From the NCBI GenBank assembly GCA_028015205.1, contig CM051516.1, positions 30,456,230 to 30,520,229 of the forward strand: a DNA stretch of 64,000 nucleotides, written 5' to 3'. Below the pieces are notes generated by a model, which searched no databases, was not told the DNA's origin, and saw only the letters and a list, made by a program, of their open reading frames with translations. This DNA is from Mytilisepta virgata (Eukaryota > Mollusca > Bivalvia > Mytilida > Mytilidae). Made by a program: the position numbers and the translations under genes. Every line of letters starts with the position of its first letter. Within the stretch, counting starts at the first letter, position 1. This document shows, one piece after another, positions 35,640 to 47,611 of this stretch.

Positions 35640-36649
35640 GTGAAGTCTTTCATTTTGATCTGTAGCAACATATTGTTCTTATACATGTAATTTAACATAG
35701 AAAGTCTTCATCTTAAAGACAAATCCCTCTATTGTTTTTGCGCATATAGCAGCATAACTGTATGATGCCCTGGGCAGCTTATGACGTAGCGATTTCTGTG
35801 AACTTCAAATTTTTCAAAAGAATTATGAATCGTTGAGCAACGGAAATAGAATGAATTCTCGAATCAATGGAAGGTTCCAAAAAGTTAATGTAAAACTAAT
35901 TTTAAGAGAGAAATGTGTCGCATTTCATGTATTGCTTAGTTAAACTTTCAAAATAAAATAGATTAACAAAAACTATCTGATCTGAACTACATGTACACCT
36001 AAATTATTTCATATATCGCAGATCATAAAATATAATTAGAGATCATGAACTTAATTAACGTTTCTGCGACTTCCGTATACTATATTTTTCTAACTAATAT
36101 TATTATTTTATGCAACCGTTAGCTTCATCTTGACTAATAGTTTTTTCTCGGCAATCTTAAGCTAATGTTAATATTTTTTATCGTTACTGTTATTTGGACA
36201 GAAATTTATTTTCAACGTCATATGTTATCCTCCTTACTACTCTCTTACAATTTCTTCGTTTTACAAAAGAAAAAAATATTAAAAGTGGTACATTGATACA
36301 TCCAAAACTCAACACAAGTAATTCTTTTAGGACTGACGGATACATGTATCTAGCATCTGTGTCAATATCAATCACAACCAGTAAACTTACTATATCTTCA
36401 TTTAGAATTTCGAATATATATTCCTTTCTTTTTTATATGTTTATTTGAATTCTTTATTGTATTTTAGATGTTGTTCTCAATAAATTTTCTGAGCCGTGAA
36501 TTTATGAATGGGAACATCTAATGGGAAACCCAATTATGACATAATGTCATTCAACGTTTTTCCAAAAGAAGATAACTCTAATCTTCATAAAAATTATTGA
36601 AAAATGAATAAAAGTTTTGTCCTTCTTAAAAGGTTTGTGACTTATATTT

Positions 36650-38408
36650 CTAGCTCACCTGGCCCAAAGGGCCATGTGTGCTTATGCCATCACTTGGCGT
36701 CCGTTGTCTGTTGTAAACTATTTCAAGAATCTTCTCCTCTGAAACTACGTGGCTAAATAACTTCAAACTTTAACAGAATGTTCCTTAGGGTATCTAGTTT
36801 ATAAATTATATCTGAAGTTTTGATCCATCAACAAACATGGCCGCCATTGCTAAAAATAGAACATAGCAGTTTTTGGCTTATATCTCAAAAACCAAAGCAT
36901 TTACAGCAAAACTGACGGTGTAAAAATGTTCAACAGGTCAAGATCTACCAGCCATGAAAATTTCAGATGAATCGGAGATCCCTTTGTTGGGCTATTTCCC
37001 CTGAATTGTTAATTTTAAGGAAATTTTGCAGTTTTAGGTTATTATCTTGAATGTTATTATGGATAAAAACAAACTGTAAATAGCAAAAATGTTTAACAAA
37101 GTAAGATCTACAAATAAGTCAACGTGACCAAAATAATTGATTGGCCCCTTATAGGAGTTTTTGTCCTTTAAAAACGGCATCCGGCGTAAACTTTCCTTTA
37201 AAGATCTTTTCTTCTGAAACTACGGGGCCAATTGGGACCAAAGTTTGGTGGAATAGCCCTTCGGTGGCCCCCTTCCAAAATTATGTCTGGCATCCCCGAC
37301 TTCCGATCGACATGGCTGCTGTTACTAAAAATAGGAAAAAGGGAGGATGATTTTCAAAAATCTTCTTCTATGAAACTACAAGGGCAATTGGAACCAAACT
37401 TGCCAGTAATGGTCCTTAGGATCATGGTTCTCTTTCAGAAGTACTGTTAACCAAGTTGGCCACCACAGCCAAACTTAGTTTAACATAGGGCCCTTAGGGA
37501 AAATTCATTGAAAAATCTTCTTGTTTGAAACAACTTGACCAATTGGAACCAGGCAGCAATGGTCCTTAAGAGATCCTCTTTCAGAAATGTGTCCAATTTT
37601 GTGGACTGTGAACCACAGCCGAAATTAGTTTAAAATAGGACCCTATGGGAAATTCACTCAAAATCTTCTTGTCTGAAACCACTAAGCCAATTAGAACTAG
37701 ACTTGGTAGCAATGGTTCTTAGATGGTCCTCTTTTAGAAGTTCGTCTGATGACCCAGACTGTCAACCAAGGTGGCCGCCACAGCAGAACTTAGTTTAACA
37801 TAAGGCCCTATGGGAAAATTCACTGAAAAATCTTCTTGTCTGAAACCACTTGACATATTGGAAGCAGACTTGGCAGCAATGGTTCTTAGGAGGTCCTCTT
37901 TCAGAAATGTGTCCAATTTCTTGGACTGTCAATCAAGATGGCCCCACAGCTGAACTTAGTTTATCATAGGACCCTATGGAAAATTCACTCAAAAATCTTG
38001 TCCTCTGAAACTACTGAGCCAATTGGAACTAAATTTGGCAGCATTGGTCCTTAGATGGTCCTCTTTCAGATTTGTGTCCGATCACCCAGAATGTAAACCA
38101 AGATGGCTGCCACGGCCGAAGTTAGTTAAATATTGGACCCTATGGAAAAATTCATTTAAAAATCTTGTCTGAAACCACTGAGCCAGTTGGAACAAAACTC
38201 ATCAGTAATGGTCCTTAGATGGTTCTCTTTTAGAAATGTTTCCACTGACCTGGACTGTCAACCAAGATGACTGCCATAGCTGAACTTAGTTTAACATAGA
38301 ACCCTATAGAAAAATCAGCCAAATTGACTGCAACACTTAAATTTGGAGTCCTGCTCAAGGTGAAAAGTTAAATCCAGGTGAGCGATACAGGCTCTTGAGA
38401 GCCTCTTG
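36650..38408 (+). mobile_element. GCTCACC-family element 3
   Basis: 5' hairpin AGCTCACCTGGCCC-aaa-GGGCCATGTG; leader; a non-repeated part with TATATCTCAAAAACCAAAGC; then about seven ~165-170 bp monomers (core CAGCAATGGTCCTTAGATGG). It ends GGTGAGCGATACAGG, CTCTTGAGAGCCTCTTG before TTTT. Fits entirely in intron 5 of gene B. Confidence 0.75.
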
Positions 38409-39954
38409 TTTTAAAGCTTATTCATTAAAGAGTGCTATTTTATTCTTCTATGCCAACTTTAAGAAAATTCTTAAAGTCTGAATTTTCTATATATCATTTT
38501 GTACAAAAAGGGATACGACTATTTTATTGGCGGGAAATTAAATAATATACTATTTTCTCAATTAGATCAAAGCAAATTATTAAATCAAATACAAAATCTT
38601 GAAATATAAGAAATTCTGAAAATTCTGGTATCAGAATGTAAAATTTCTGTCGTGTTTCACCCAAAATGCATAATATGTTAGAAAAAAACATTTGCTTTAG
38701 GCATTGGATGTCAAAGTTTTGGTTTATGCTGGGGAAATTTTATTTATCTGCTTATTTTCAATGTGACACATGAATTAAATGATGCAGATACCTGAAAAAT
38801 TAGTTTCTTATTTTTAGCTCAACTGGCCTACAGGGCGATTTGAGCTTATTCCATCAGTTGGCATCCTTGTCATCCGTCTTCATAAACTTTAAAACAAATG
38901 TTCTCCTCGGAAACTACTGGGCCAAATACTTTCAAATTTACCTGGATGTTCCTTAGGGTATCTAGTTTAAAAATTATATCCAGGGGTTTGATCCATCAAA
39001 ACACATGGCTGCCATTGCTAAAAGTAGAATATAGGATGAAATGCAGTTTTTGGCTTAAATCTCAAAAACTAAAGCTGTTAGAGCAAATCTGATGTGGTTA
39101 AAGTAATTAACAGGTCAAGATCTATCTGCCATGAAATTTTCAGAGGAATCGGTCAACCCATTTTTGGGTTTATTGCCCCTGAATTGTTAATTTTAAGGAT
39201 ATTTTGCAGTTTTATTATAAATATTATTATAGTTCAAGACAAACTGTAAACAGCAAAAATTTTCAGCAAATTAAGATCTTCAAAATAAGGCGACATGAAC
39301 AAAATGGTCAATTAACCACTTAAAGAGTTATTGCCCTTGAAAGACAAATTTTTCACAGTTTTCATGTTAAAATCATTTACTCTTTCAAAAATCTTCCCTG
39401 AAACTACAAGACCAATTTCAACTTAACTAACTTTACCTTAGGTATACATGTGTAGTGTACAAACTATATCCAGAGCTCATATCTCAAAATTAAGCAGTTA
39501 GAGCAAAAACTGACAAGAAGTAAAAATGTTTATGAGGTCAAGATTTACGTGCCATGAAATTTTTCAGACGAATCGGTCAACCCATTTTCAGGTTATTGCC
39601 TCTGAATTATTAATTTTAAGGAAACTTTGCTGTTTTAGGTTATTAACTTGAATATAATTATAGATAAATACAAACTGCAAACAGCAAAAACGTTCAGCAA
39701 AGTAATATCTACAAATAAGTCAACATGACCAAAATCATGAATTGACCTCTTATAGGAGTTTTTGCCCTTGAAAGATTATTAACATGTAAACTTTAATTAT
39801 CAGTAAAAATATTGGTCTGACATATTGTAACAGATGATTAGAGCATAACTTGAAATAAATTAAATGGTATCTGTACAAGTAAAATGGAGGGTCAAGGGTC
39901 AAGGTCATTGAAAAAGTCCAAAGTAACCGATGAAAAAGTCCTAAGCATCCACAT

Positions 39955-41714
39955 AGTTCCACTATACAACTAGCATTTTATTTCTTGTTTAGTTTCGGAA
40001 AATATGACGGTCAATTTTTCAAATGTTTAAAACTGATGGGTAAAATTTGATGATAATTATGATTTCTGAAAGAGGATGTTTGACAATTGATTTAATCTCA
40101 TTTTGATGGTTCAATGTGTATGCATGGACTTAAGCGGCATCTCCATCTGACCTTGTAGATCAGCATTTTGTGTGGTTTTTTTTAAGTGTGTAAATTTTGC
40201 AAAGTTATAAAAAAATGAGCTGAAAAACCTGCCCAATTTTCTTATCCCCGCGCTAGCGAAGCGGCGGGGATAGTGTTTTGCTGTTCGCTGATCCTGCGTA
40301 TGTACGTGTGTACGTAATGTCCAGGATTATCTCAGGAACCATAAGAGATAGAAAATTGAAACTTTGATCATTGTTAGCATTGTTGATGTAGATTGTGCCA
40401 AAGGTTTCGGAATTTTAGAATATGACCTTAGGGCATAATTATGAGCAAAAAATGGATTTTGCAATATCCAGTAAATAGTGAAATCTTCTAAACTATTTGG
40501 ACTATAATGCTGAAACTAAAACCATGACAAGTATTGGATATGGCAAATTCAAAAGTGGCATGGGAATTTTTCTGAAACCCCTGGGGGCATAGAAACAAGA
40601 GAGTTAAAAAATCCCAAGATCGATTGTCACAGAACTCCTCTTATGCCCTAAGCAGTAGAAACATAAAAACTGGTGCATTACTAGCACTTTAAAAGTTGTC
40701 TGTGCCAAACTGGTTTCAGAATTTTGAAATTTGCCCTTGGGGCAGAAAAAATCTTCTGGAAGAGTCTCAGACTTATTAATTCTTGAAAATTACCAATCAA
40801 CCATACTATCAAACACTAGCAGAATAATAGCTGTTAAATGGAATATTTTGATTTCAAAAAAATTAATTCCAACTTTGGTAAATTTCCTGAAAGACTCTAA
40901 GACCTTCATTTTTTGGAAATGTATCTAGCAACCATGCATATTAATAACCATTAATGTCTCAAGACTTAGGCTAACCATTTAATTTCTAAAATTGATATTC
41001 CAACTTTGGTAAATTTACACTTAATTAGTAGAACATGTCATCATAAAAACAGTTCACTACATGTATTTACATTATCAATGTATTGATATCCTAATCAGTC
41101 ACACTTCGTTTAACATTATGACTGCTATCTCAACTGTCCAATTCATTACTAAAGTTATTGTCACATCTGAGTATAATTTCTTTGGTCTTTTGTGTTTTTC
41201 CATTCATAGTACTGGCTGAATTATTTAAAAAAGAAGAAATGGTAGTGAAACAGTGAAAAAATGTTATTGTTTTTTTTTGTGAAATATTCCTTTGATTGAA
41301 CTCGTAGCATTTAATTTTGTGATGAACACAACAGTGGCATGGGGATATGCAGCATCGTGTTTCATTTATTTTTTGAAATGGCCAAATGATATGTTTAATT
41401 TATGCTATATGTCACATCCATTGAAATTCTACATTAAGATGATAACTTGTCCTAGAATTGGGTCACGACAATGCATTTTTCACAATATTTTGAAAAAAAT
41501 TTTCATTTCCGTTGCTATGAGTAATCAAGGAAAAAAGATATTTTGGAATAAATTTTTAAGTTTGCTGGACCGGCACAACTTTGCGATTCTTTTCATATGT
41601 AGATATTTGGGTCTAAAAACCAAAATAAAGTGAAGATTGTGCATGAAAATACAAGTACAATTTCATATTTTGTGGCTAAAATTCAACTCAAAATGACAAT
41701 TGTATAGTACTACC
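39955..41714. mobile_element. Possible 1.76 kb TA-flanked insertion within element 4
   Basis: The host text (AGTCCTAAGCATCCACATA | TATTGGGTTAAGGACC) is split. The insert has short inverted ends, GTTCCACTATACAAC and, reversed, GGTAGTACTATACAATT, with TA on both sides. It contains the CCCCGC-headed element (from 40242) and a 113-codon open frame (41292-41633) without recognisable homology. End match is short, so this is tentative. Confidence 0.4.
40242..40970 (+). mobile_element. CCCCGC-headed Helitron-like element (right end uncertain)
   Basis: Starts TTATCCCCGCGCTAGCGAAG with a 5' hairpin (TATCCCCGC pairing with GCGGGGATA), then a leader with GTACGTGTGTACG, then text such as ATCTCAGGAACCATAAGAGA. 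This is the same head plan as the other families. I could not find a convincing 3' hairpin; the end given is a guess. Confidence 0.45.
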
Positions 41715-42322
41715 TATATATTGGGTTAAGGACCCTATAAATTACCTGTACAAGTTAAAAAGAAAGGTCAAGAGTCAACGTCATTGAAAAAATTCATAGC
41801 AACTGATGTAAAAGTCCCTAGCAACCAGATATATTTTGCTTCAGGACCCAACAATTTACATGTTCAAGTCAAAATGGAAGGTCAGGAGTCAAGGCAATTG
41901 AAAATTTCCAATTTAACTGATGAAAAAGTCCCTAGCATATATATTTGTGTTCAGGATTCTATATTTTAGCTGTACAAGTCAATATTAAGGCGAAAAATGT
42001 GACGGTATACATTAGATAGCAAAAATAATCATTGATGCAAGATCTACACAAAAAATACAGGTGAGCGATTCATGCTCTTTGGGAGCCTCTTGTTTTAATT
42101 TAAGAAACATAAATTAGGCAAAACATTAATGCTTACAATTTTATTCTTCTCAGGATTTGTCTGTTTTTTTTTAAGTTTTTAATTTTAATATGATTTATTC
42201 AAATATGTAACCCCCATGTCCTATCACAAGTTTTCTTTAAATGAGTTATATTTTCAATTTAATTTTTAGGGCTTAATGGTATTTTTTTTTAAATATAAAT
42301 TTTTTTGAAAATGTATTTGTAG

Positions 42323-42366
42323 AATTCTGCTGGTCAGACAGAAAAAAGTACAGCAGGTGGAAAAAG
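42323..42366 (+). CDS. rnf213-like: Gene B exon 6 (44 nt micro-exon)
   Basis: Between acceptor ATGTATTTGTAG and donor GTATTC; encodes NSAGQTEKSTAGGK plus two bases of a Ser codon. It is supported by the phase requirement: exon 5 ends in phase 0 and exon 7 needs two preceding bases. The small size makes it less certain than its neighbours. Confidence 0.62.
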
Positions 42367-42378
42367 GTATTCAAATTA

Positions 42379-42867
42379 TTGTGAAAGAAATTAAACTTTT
42401 CCACAGATTCACTTGTAGGTTACCTGTCGATTTAAACTTTTGTAAGTTCTTCTGTCCTATTGAATAAATACAATAGCTATTGTTCTCTGTGGAGTTTATT
42501 CAATGGGACCCTTAAATTTCTTCTAAGACAAATCCATCACTCGTTGGTTATTTTACCTGAACAAAAAATTTAACTTTCAATGTTGAAAATACATGTACCA
42601 ATACTAAATAAGGACACACAAAACTGCATGTGATGTTGTATTTATTCTTAAACAAATACTTTTAGTAGACTACTAGATTGTATATAAGGGAAATGTTTAC
42701 TATTTTTAACATTGAAAGTTAAATTTTTTGTTCAGGTAAATTAATCAGTGAGTGATGGATTTCTCTTTGAAGAAATTTAATGTCAATGGGACAAAAGAAC
42801 TTACAAAAGTTTAAATCGACAGGTAACCTACAAGTAAATCTGTGGAAAAGTTCCATTTCTTTCGCAA
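42379..42867. mobile_element. 489 bp foldback element (long palindrome) in intron 6
   Basis: The left end TTGTGAAAGAAATTAAAC and, reversed, the right end TTGCGAAAGAAATGGAAC are followed by near-identical arms (ACTTTTCCACAGATT, TTACCTGTCGATTTAAACTT, AACTTTCAATGTTRAAAAT). TA lies on each side. The left arm has a ~50 bp insertion that is itself an inverted repeat (ATTGAATAAA / TTTATTCAAT). It starts 12 bp after the donor of exon 6 and makes up most of that intron. Confidence 0.72.
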
Positions 42868-43214
42868 TAAATTTTTCTTTTACGTGCTCTTCTCACAAAT
42901 ATTCTTAATATTGCCATTCTATATTTTTTCGCTAAATCATAATTTATTTTGACAGGAAGAAGATTTTAAATTAAGACTGTCTTTCACCTTTAATATCTTT
43001 ATACTCACAATTATTTCTCAATATAATTGCTTGCTGATTTGATCATACTTCATGAGCATTCTTTTGTTACAAGACAAAAATAATACCAGTAATAAAAATT
43101 TATGAGAAATACTAGTCTTCGTTGGAGAAAAAGTATTTGATTTCATATTTCTTTGTAAAGAAACTAAAAAAATTCTCCTTAAAATAAATTTCTAATGAAA
43201 TTTTATATTTTCAG

Positions 43215-43406
43215 TACTGCAGAGAACAAAAACAACATAAACAAAAATACAAGTGCAAAGAAAACAGAATTTGCTGAAGTCTATTTTCATATAATTATGT
43301 CACCATTACTGTTGGCAGATCCACAGAAAGGGGATGTTTTGGTTAAATTTCACTCTTCAACACTTGGAGGATGGCAATGTCGAAAACACAAGCTTACTTT
43401 TAAAAG
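43215..43406 (+). CDS. rnf213-like: Gene B exon 7: first half of CBM20-like domain
   Basis: Acceptor TATATTTTCAG, donor GTACAA. It encodes EFAEVYFHIIMSPLLLADP, then GDVLVKFHSSTLGGW and CRKHKLTFKR, matching the RNF213 CBM20 strand order (VFFHAIISLHF, HKVFIRGGEEFGESKW, CELHYTRD). The conserved Gly-Gly-Trp is typical of starch/glycogen-binding CBM20 modules. It ends two bases into an Arg codon, which joins exon 8 exactly. Confidence 0.87.
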
Positions 43407-43672
43407 GTACAAACAAACATGGCAAAAATGGCTGAAAAATATTTGTAAAAATTTTAACTGCAACTTTTGTTTCAGTAAATTGTAACTAATTATTGCACTT
43501 TCAAGTCTTTAGATCCGTGAAATATTTTAACGATAACAGATTTTCTTTTTAAATTGAAGAATTCATTGATTTTTACACAAAGTCGAAAGTCATACATATA
43601 AAGTGATATTGTTGAGCAAATGCAAACTGTCTTCCCAAAAGTTGACTTCAAGATATTTCTGTTTAGTTGGGC

Positions 43673-43910
43673 TTTTACACTATTTTCAGCACATTTGCTA
43701 TTTCACAGCGGCCAGTTTTTATTGGTGGAGGAAGCCAGAGTATCTGGAGAGAACGACGGACCTTCGGTAGGAAAATTGGCAATCCTTGTCAATTAAGATC
43801 AGAGTCGAAAACACCCCGCCACATGTGAGATTCGAACTCACAACCTCAGTTTTGACAGGCTAATGCTCACTAGTAGTCAAGACAAACTACCTAGAACACT
43901 GGGCCACAAC
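43673..43910 (-). mobile_element. tRNA-derived SINE (Meta-domain type)
   Basis: On the minus strand the head has an A-box-like TGGCCCAGTG (near 43910) and a B-box-like GAGTTCGAATCTC (near 43840) at the spacing of a tRNA promoter. It is followed by a core with CTCTGGCTTCCTCCACCAAT, the Meta-like domain of bivalve SINEs. The tail is toward 43673. It lies in intron 7 of gene B, antisense to it. Name of the family from memory, not checked. Confidence 0.62.
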
Positions 43911-44106
43911 TTTTTTATCAGGAAATTAGTTTCTGACATATGTTGAACAAAAAATAATTTTTTTTTTACTATTGAATCAATATAAAAAAATTTTGCATTA
44001 TCATAAGGTAGTTTCCTCAAGGAACTGGGTATGTTTTGGATGAAAATTATGTCCACAGGGCATTGGATATGTTTGGATGTACTGTACGATTGATATTCTT
44101 TTATAG

Positions 44107-44294
44107 AAAGTTACAAGAAGGTTACATTGAATATGAAGGTATGGTCAGAATTCCAAAAGAGCTGCTTCTTCAGCGTTTGAGGTATGCATACATGGTAGTA
44201 AAAAAAGGGAATGAAGAAATTGAGGAATATATCTACAACCATGCGTCAGAAGTTAATGATCGAACCTTATCATTAGAACAGAGTAAAATTAGAG
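44107..44294 (+). CDS. rnf213-like: Gene B exon 8: second half of CBM20-like domain
   Basis: Acceptor GATATTCTTTTATAG, donor GTATAA. Joined to exon 7 it reads TFKRKLQEGYIEYEGMVRIP, then RLRYAYMVVKKGNEEIEEYI, matching YKYVIYNGESFEYEFIYK of human RNF213. The open frame extends back to 44012, but that part sits upstream of the better acceptor, breaks the phase and has no homology. Ends in phase 1. Confidence 0.86.
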
Positions 44295-44629
44295 GTATAA
44301 TTTTACCAAAAATTAAGAATATTAAAAAGGTTATATTATTAACCTGATAATTAGAATCTGTTAAAATGTTAATTGTATTTTAATAACTTTGTTAAGAGAA
44401 TTTATAATTCAGAATGGAAAAAAGTTAACTCTCAGAAGATATATTTTTTCTAGGAATTTGCAGAAAATAAGTATCAAATCTGTTTGTTATTGATGAAGTT
44501 AATAGGTAGATAATTTGTTTTGATATTTTTTTCAATTCATGAGTGGTCTTTTTAAATACTCAGAAAAATTTACTTTAGTAAGCAAACCTATACACAGTTC
44601 AGGTTTTCATTTTTCTAAAATTTGATTTT

Positions 44630-45982
44630 TTAGCTCATCTGGCTAATGTCCATTGTAAACTATTGCCATCACTTGGCATCCAGTGTGTCTGTGTGTCATT
44701 TTGATCTTCTTTTTAAGAACCTCTGACCAAACTTGGTAGAGCTGTTTCTTGTAAGGTCCTTCCCAAGTATTGTTACTTTATTGACAACTGTTAAAGAAAC
44801 ATGGCTTCTTGCCCCCCCCCCTTTTAAAAAAAAAAACTATCGTAATCTGCTTATATTGTATTGAATATGGCAATTTATCATATTCATTAATTAAACACAT
44901 ATTCAATCATGTATTCCACATTAAAGCCTAAAGAACTTTATGCTTCACTGTTTGTTTGTCTTGTGTCATTCAACAAAACCAGAACTTAATCTAAAATAGA
45001 GAGATATTTATCAGTCTGGCTACTTCATAATTTGATGCTAAATTGTTGAAATCCAAGAGCTTCTGAGCTTCGCCATGGACCCTCTACCAGGGCAACCGTA
45101 GTTACACCTCCCGTTCATAAAATCCTGGCCTAGGACTATTGAAATGTTAAGTAACGCCTTATACCCTAGAATTTGGAATTTCTCATTATTGGTCTACTGC
45201 TGTTAAGATCCATCCAATCATTTTAATATACCATAGACAATTAATGGCGAGATTTCGGCATAAAAAATATCAAACCCTGACACTTTAACTATAAAATATA
45301 CATGCTTTCGGCGAAAGTTTGATTATACGCCCCCACTTTCAAATATCCTGGAAACGCCCCTGCCGCCTGTCATCCAAGATGGCCACCAGAGCGAACTTAG
45401 TTTAACATAGGACCCTATTTTACATAAAGATCTTCTTGTCTGAAACCACTTTGCCAATGGGAAGAAAGCTTTGCAGCAATGGTCCTTATGTGTTCTCTTT
45501 CAGAATTATATCCGATGACCCTGTCCACTATTAAAGATAGCCACCAGCACCAACCATACTGTAACATAGACCCTATTGGGAATTTTCTTAAGATCTTGTC
45601 TGAAACCACTTGGCCAATTGGAACAAAATTGGCAGCAATGGTCCTTAGGTGATCATCTTTAGGAATTATATCTGATGACCCTGCCCGTCACCCAGTATGG
45701 CCACTAGGGCCGAACATAGTTTAACATAGGATCCTATGGGGAATTTAATTAAAGATATTCTTGTCTGAAACCACTTGGACAATTGGAACAAACTTGGCAG
45801 CAATGGTACTTAGTTGGTTGTCTTTCAGAATTATATCCGATGTCCCTATGGCTGCCAGAGCAGAACTTAGTTTAACATGGGACCTAATGGGAGAGTTCAC
45901 TAAAATATCTTCTTGTTTGTAAAAAGTGAGGCAATTGGAACTTCACAGCAATGTTCCAGGCTGCCAGTATGGGAGCATCTAG
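44630..45982 (+). mobile_element. GCTCACC-family element 5, with internal insertion
   Basis: Starts TTAGCTCATCTGGC and has ~165 bp monomers from 45362 on. Its end has lost most of the 3' hairpin (GGGAGCATCTAG then TTGG). From about 44811 to 45361 it holds foreign sequence: C10, then on the minus strand a GGGGCGTTTCCAGGAT-type repeat. Confidence 0.58.
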
Positions 45983-46975
45983 TTGGAAAATTCTAATAAA
46001 AGTCTTTTAAAAAATAACTTGAGTTTTATTTTCAGGGAATATATCATATAAAATTATGATATATGTACAGTCAAACTCACTCTAACGGGCACCTCTATAT
46101 AGCAAATCTCTGTCTATAAAGGGCACAGTGAAAAAGTCCCATTCATGAACAAACTATGTAAAATTAACCTCTCTCTAAAGGGCACTTTTTTCTGGTTCCT
46201 TAGCTGCCCTTTATAGACATATTTGACTGTATATGATAAAAAAAATCAGTGATGCAATTTATTTCATTTGTGGGGAAAAATAGGGGGGTTCTTTGACAAA
46301 TAATATAGATTTCGAGATAATTCTAACAATATAAAAATTAACATGATGGTTAAAATGTTTTATTACATTATGAATGATAATACTAAATGGTATTCTTGAC
46401 AAAATATTGATATTTAAATGTTATAAGATACATATTGTCTTAAGGTAGGGGACAAAGAAGGATTTCAAATCCCCTTTCAAAACAAACTGCACTAAAAAGT
46501 CCAAAATTTCATTGAAAAGAAAATATTATTTCCATGAATAAAATTAATGCTGTGGAACATGCTTAGACTGAACCATTAAATAATTCAAGCAAAAAAAAAA
46601 AGCATATAAATAAATAAAGAGAAGAATAAAAAATAGCAGTGCAACTGATATAAGGATTTCTTGACTACAATTAATACTACATAGCATTAGCCCTAATGTC
46701 ACTGAATTCTTGTAACTTTATAAGTAATTTAGTTGATTGAAGCTGCTCACTGAATTAGGCCTTCTGTGTTTGCCTTATTCGCTTAACAACCTTGTTAATG
46801 GGAAATAATATTATACAACTGGACTTCCTTTAATGAATAACTTAAATATGGTAATATACATGATTTTATTATTTTGCATTATACATACATGCATCATAAT
46901 CATTTATCAAAAAAATGTCAGATTTATTCAAAAGTCTAAAAATCAACATGCTTGATTGACACATTGACCAAAACA
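45983..46975. other. Intron 8 spacer with a pogo-like MITE
   Basis: AT-rich sequence between two GCTCACC copies. Apart from the MITE at 46068-46229, nothing is recognised. Confidence 0.5.
46068..46229. mobile_element. 162 bp pogo-like MITE
   Basis: Ends CAGTCAAACTCACTCTAACG and, reversed, CAGTCAAATATGTCTATAAA, with TA on both sides (46066-46067 and 46230-46231). Inside, TCTATAAAGGGCA and TCTAAAGGGCACT repeat. CAG...CTG ends with TA fit pogo/Tc1-type MITEs. Confidence 0.65.
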
Positions 46976-47611
46976 AGATCTTGCATTGTCTACTTAAAGA
47001 TATCCTTGTTTGAAACAACTTGGCCAATTGGAACAAAAGATGGCAGCAATGGTCCTTAAGTAGTCCTCTTTCAGAAATATATCCAATGACCCTGCCTGTC
47101 AGCCAACATGGTCGCCAGAGCCGGACTTAGTTTAACATAGGACTCTATGGGAAATTTACTTAAAGAACTTCTTGTCTGAAACAACTTGGCCCATTGGAAC
47201 AAAAGTTGGCTGCAATGGTCGTTAGGTGGTCCTCTTTCAGAATTATATCCGATGACCTCGCCCGTCATCCAAGATGGCTGCCAGAGCCGAACTTAGTTTA
47301 AGGTAGGACTCTATGGATAATTTACTTAAAGATCTTCTTGTCTGAAATTACTTGGCCAATTGAAACAAAACTTGGCAGCAATGGTCCTTAGTTGGTCTTC
47401 TTTCAAAAATATATCTGATTACCCTGTCCACCATCCAAGATGGCTGCCAGAACGGAACTTAGTTTTAACATATGACCTAATGGGAAAGTTCACTGAATGA
47501 TCTTCTTGTTTGAAACCAGTGAGACAATTGGAACTTGACAGCAATGTTCCAGTCTGCCAGTCAAGATGGACATAGTCCAGGTGAGCGATACAGGCTCTTG
47601 GGAGCCTCTAG
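46976..47611 (+). mobile_element. GCTCACC-family element 6, 5'-truncated
   Basis: About three and a half ~165 bp monomers (core GGCAGCAATGGTCCTTA), then the full 3' end CCAGGTGAGCGATACAGG, CTCTTGGGAGCCTCTAG before TTTA. The 5' hairpin is missing. Confidence 0.68.

Larger units (their letters stand above)
38814..42092 (+). mobile_element. GCTCACC-family element 4 (AAAGTCCCTAGCAACC subtype), interrupted
   Basis: Starts TTAGCTCAACTGGCC and ends GGTGAGCGATTCATGC...GAGCCTCTTG before TTTTA. The 3' half carries the subtype words CCTAGCAACCA and GGTCAAGGTCATTGAAAAAG. It is interrupted between about 39955 and 41714. Confidence 0.68.

Noticed and set aside
41292..41633. 113-codon open frame with several Met, Trp and Cys
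   Set aside because: It starts at a non-ATG codon, sits inside transposon-like sequence, has no domain I recognise, and its composition follows the AT-rich background. Noted under the possible insertion instead of as a gene.
43830..43910. tRNA gene
   Set aside because: A- and B-box-like words are present but the rest does not fold into a tRNA and is followed by a SINE core and tail.
44012..44106. Upstream extension of the exon 8 open frame (TTTCCTCAAGGAACTGGG...)
   Set aside because: Its acceptor would break the phase with exon 7 and the added residues have no counterpart in RNF213; the acceptor at 44106 joins exactly.
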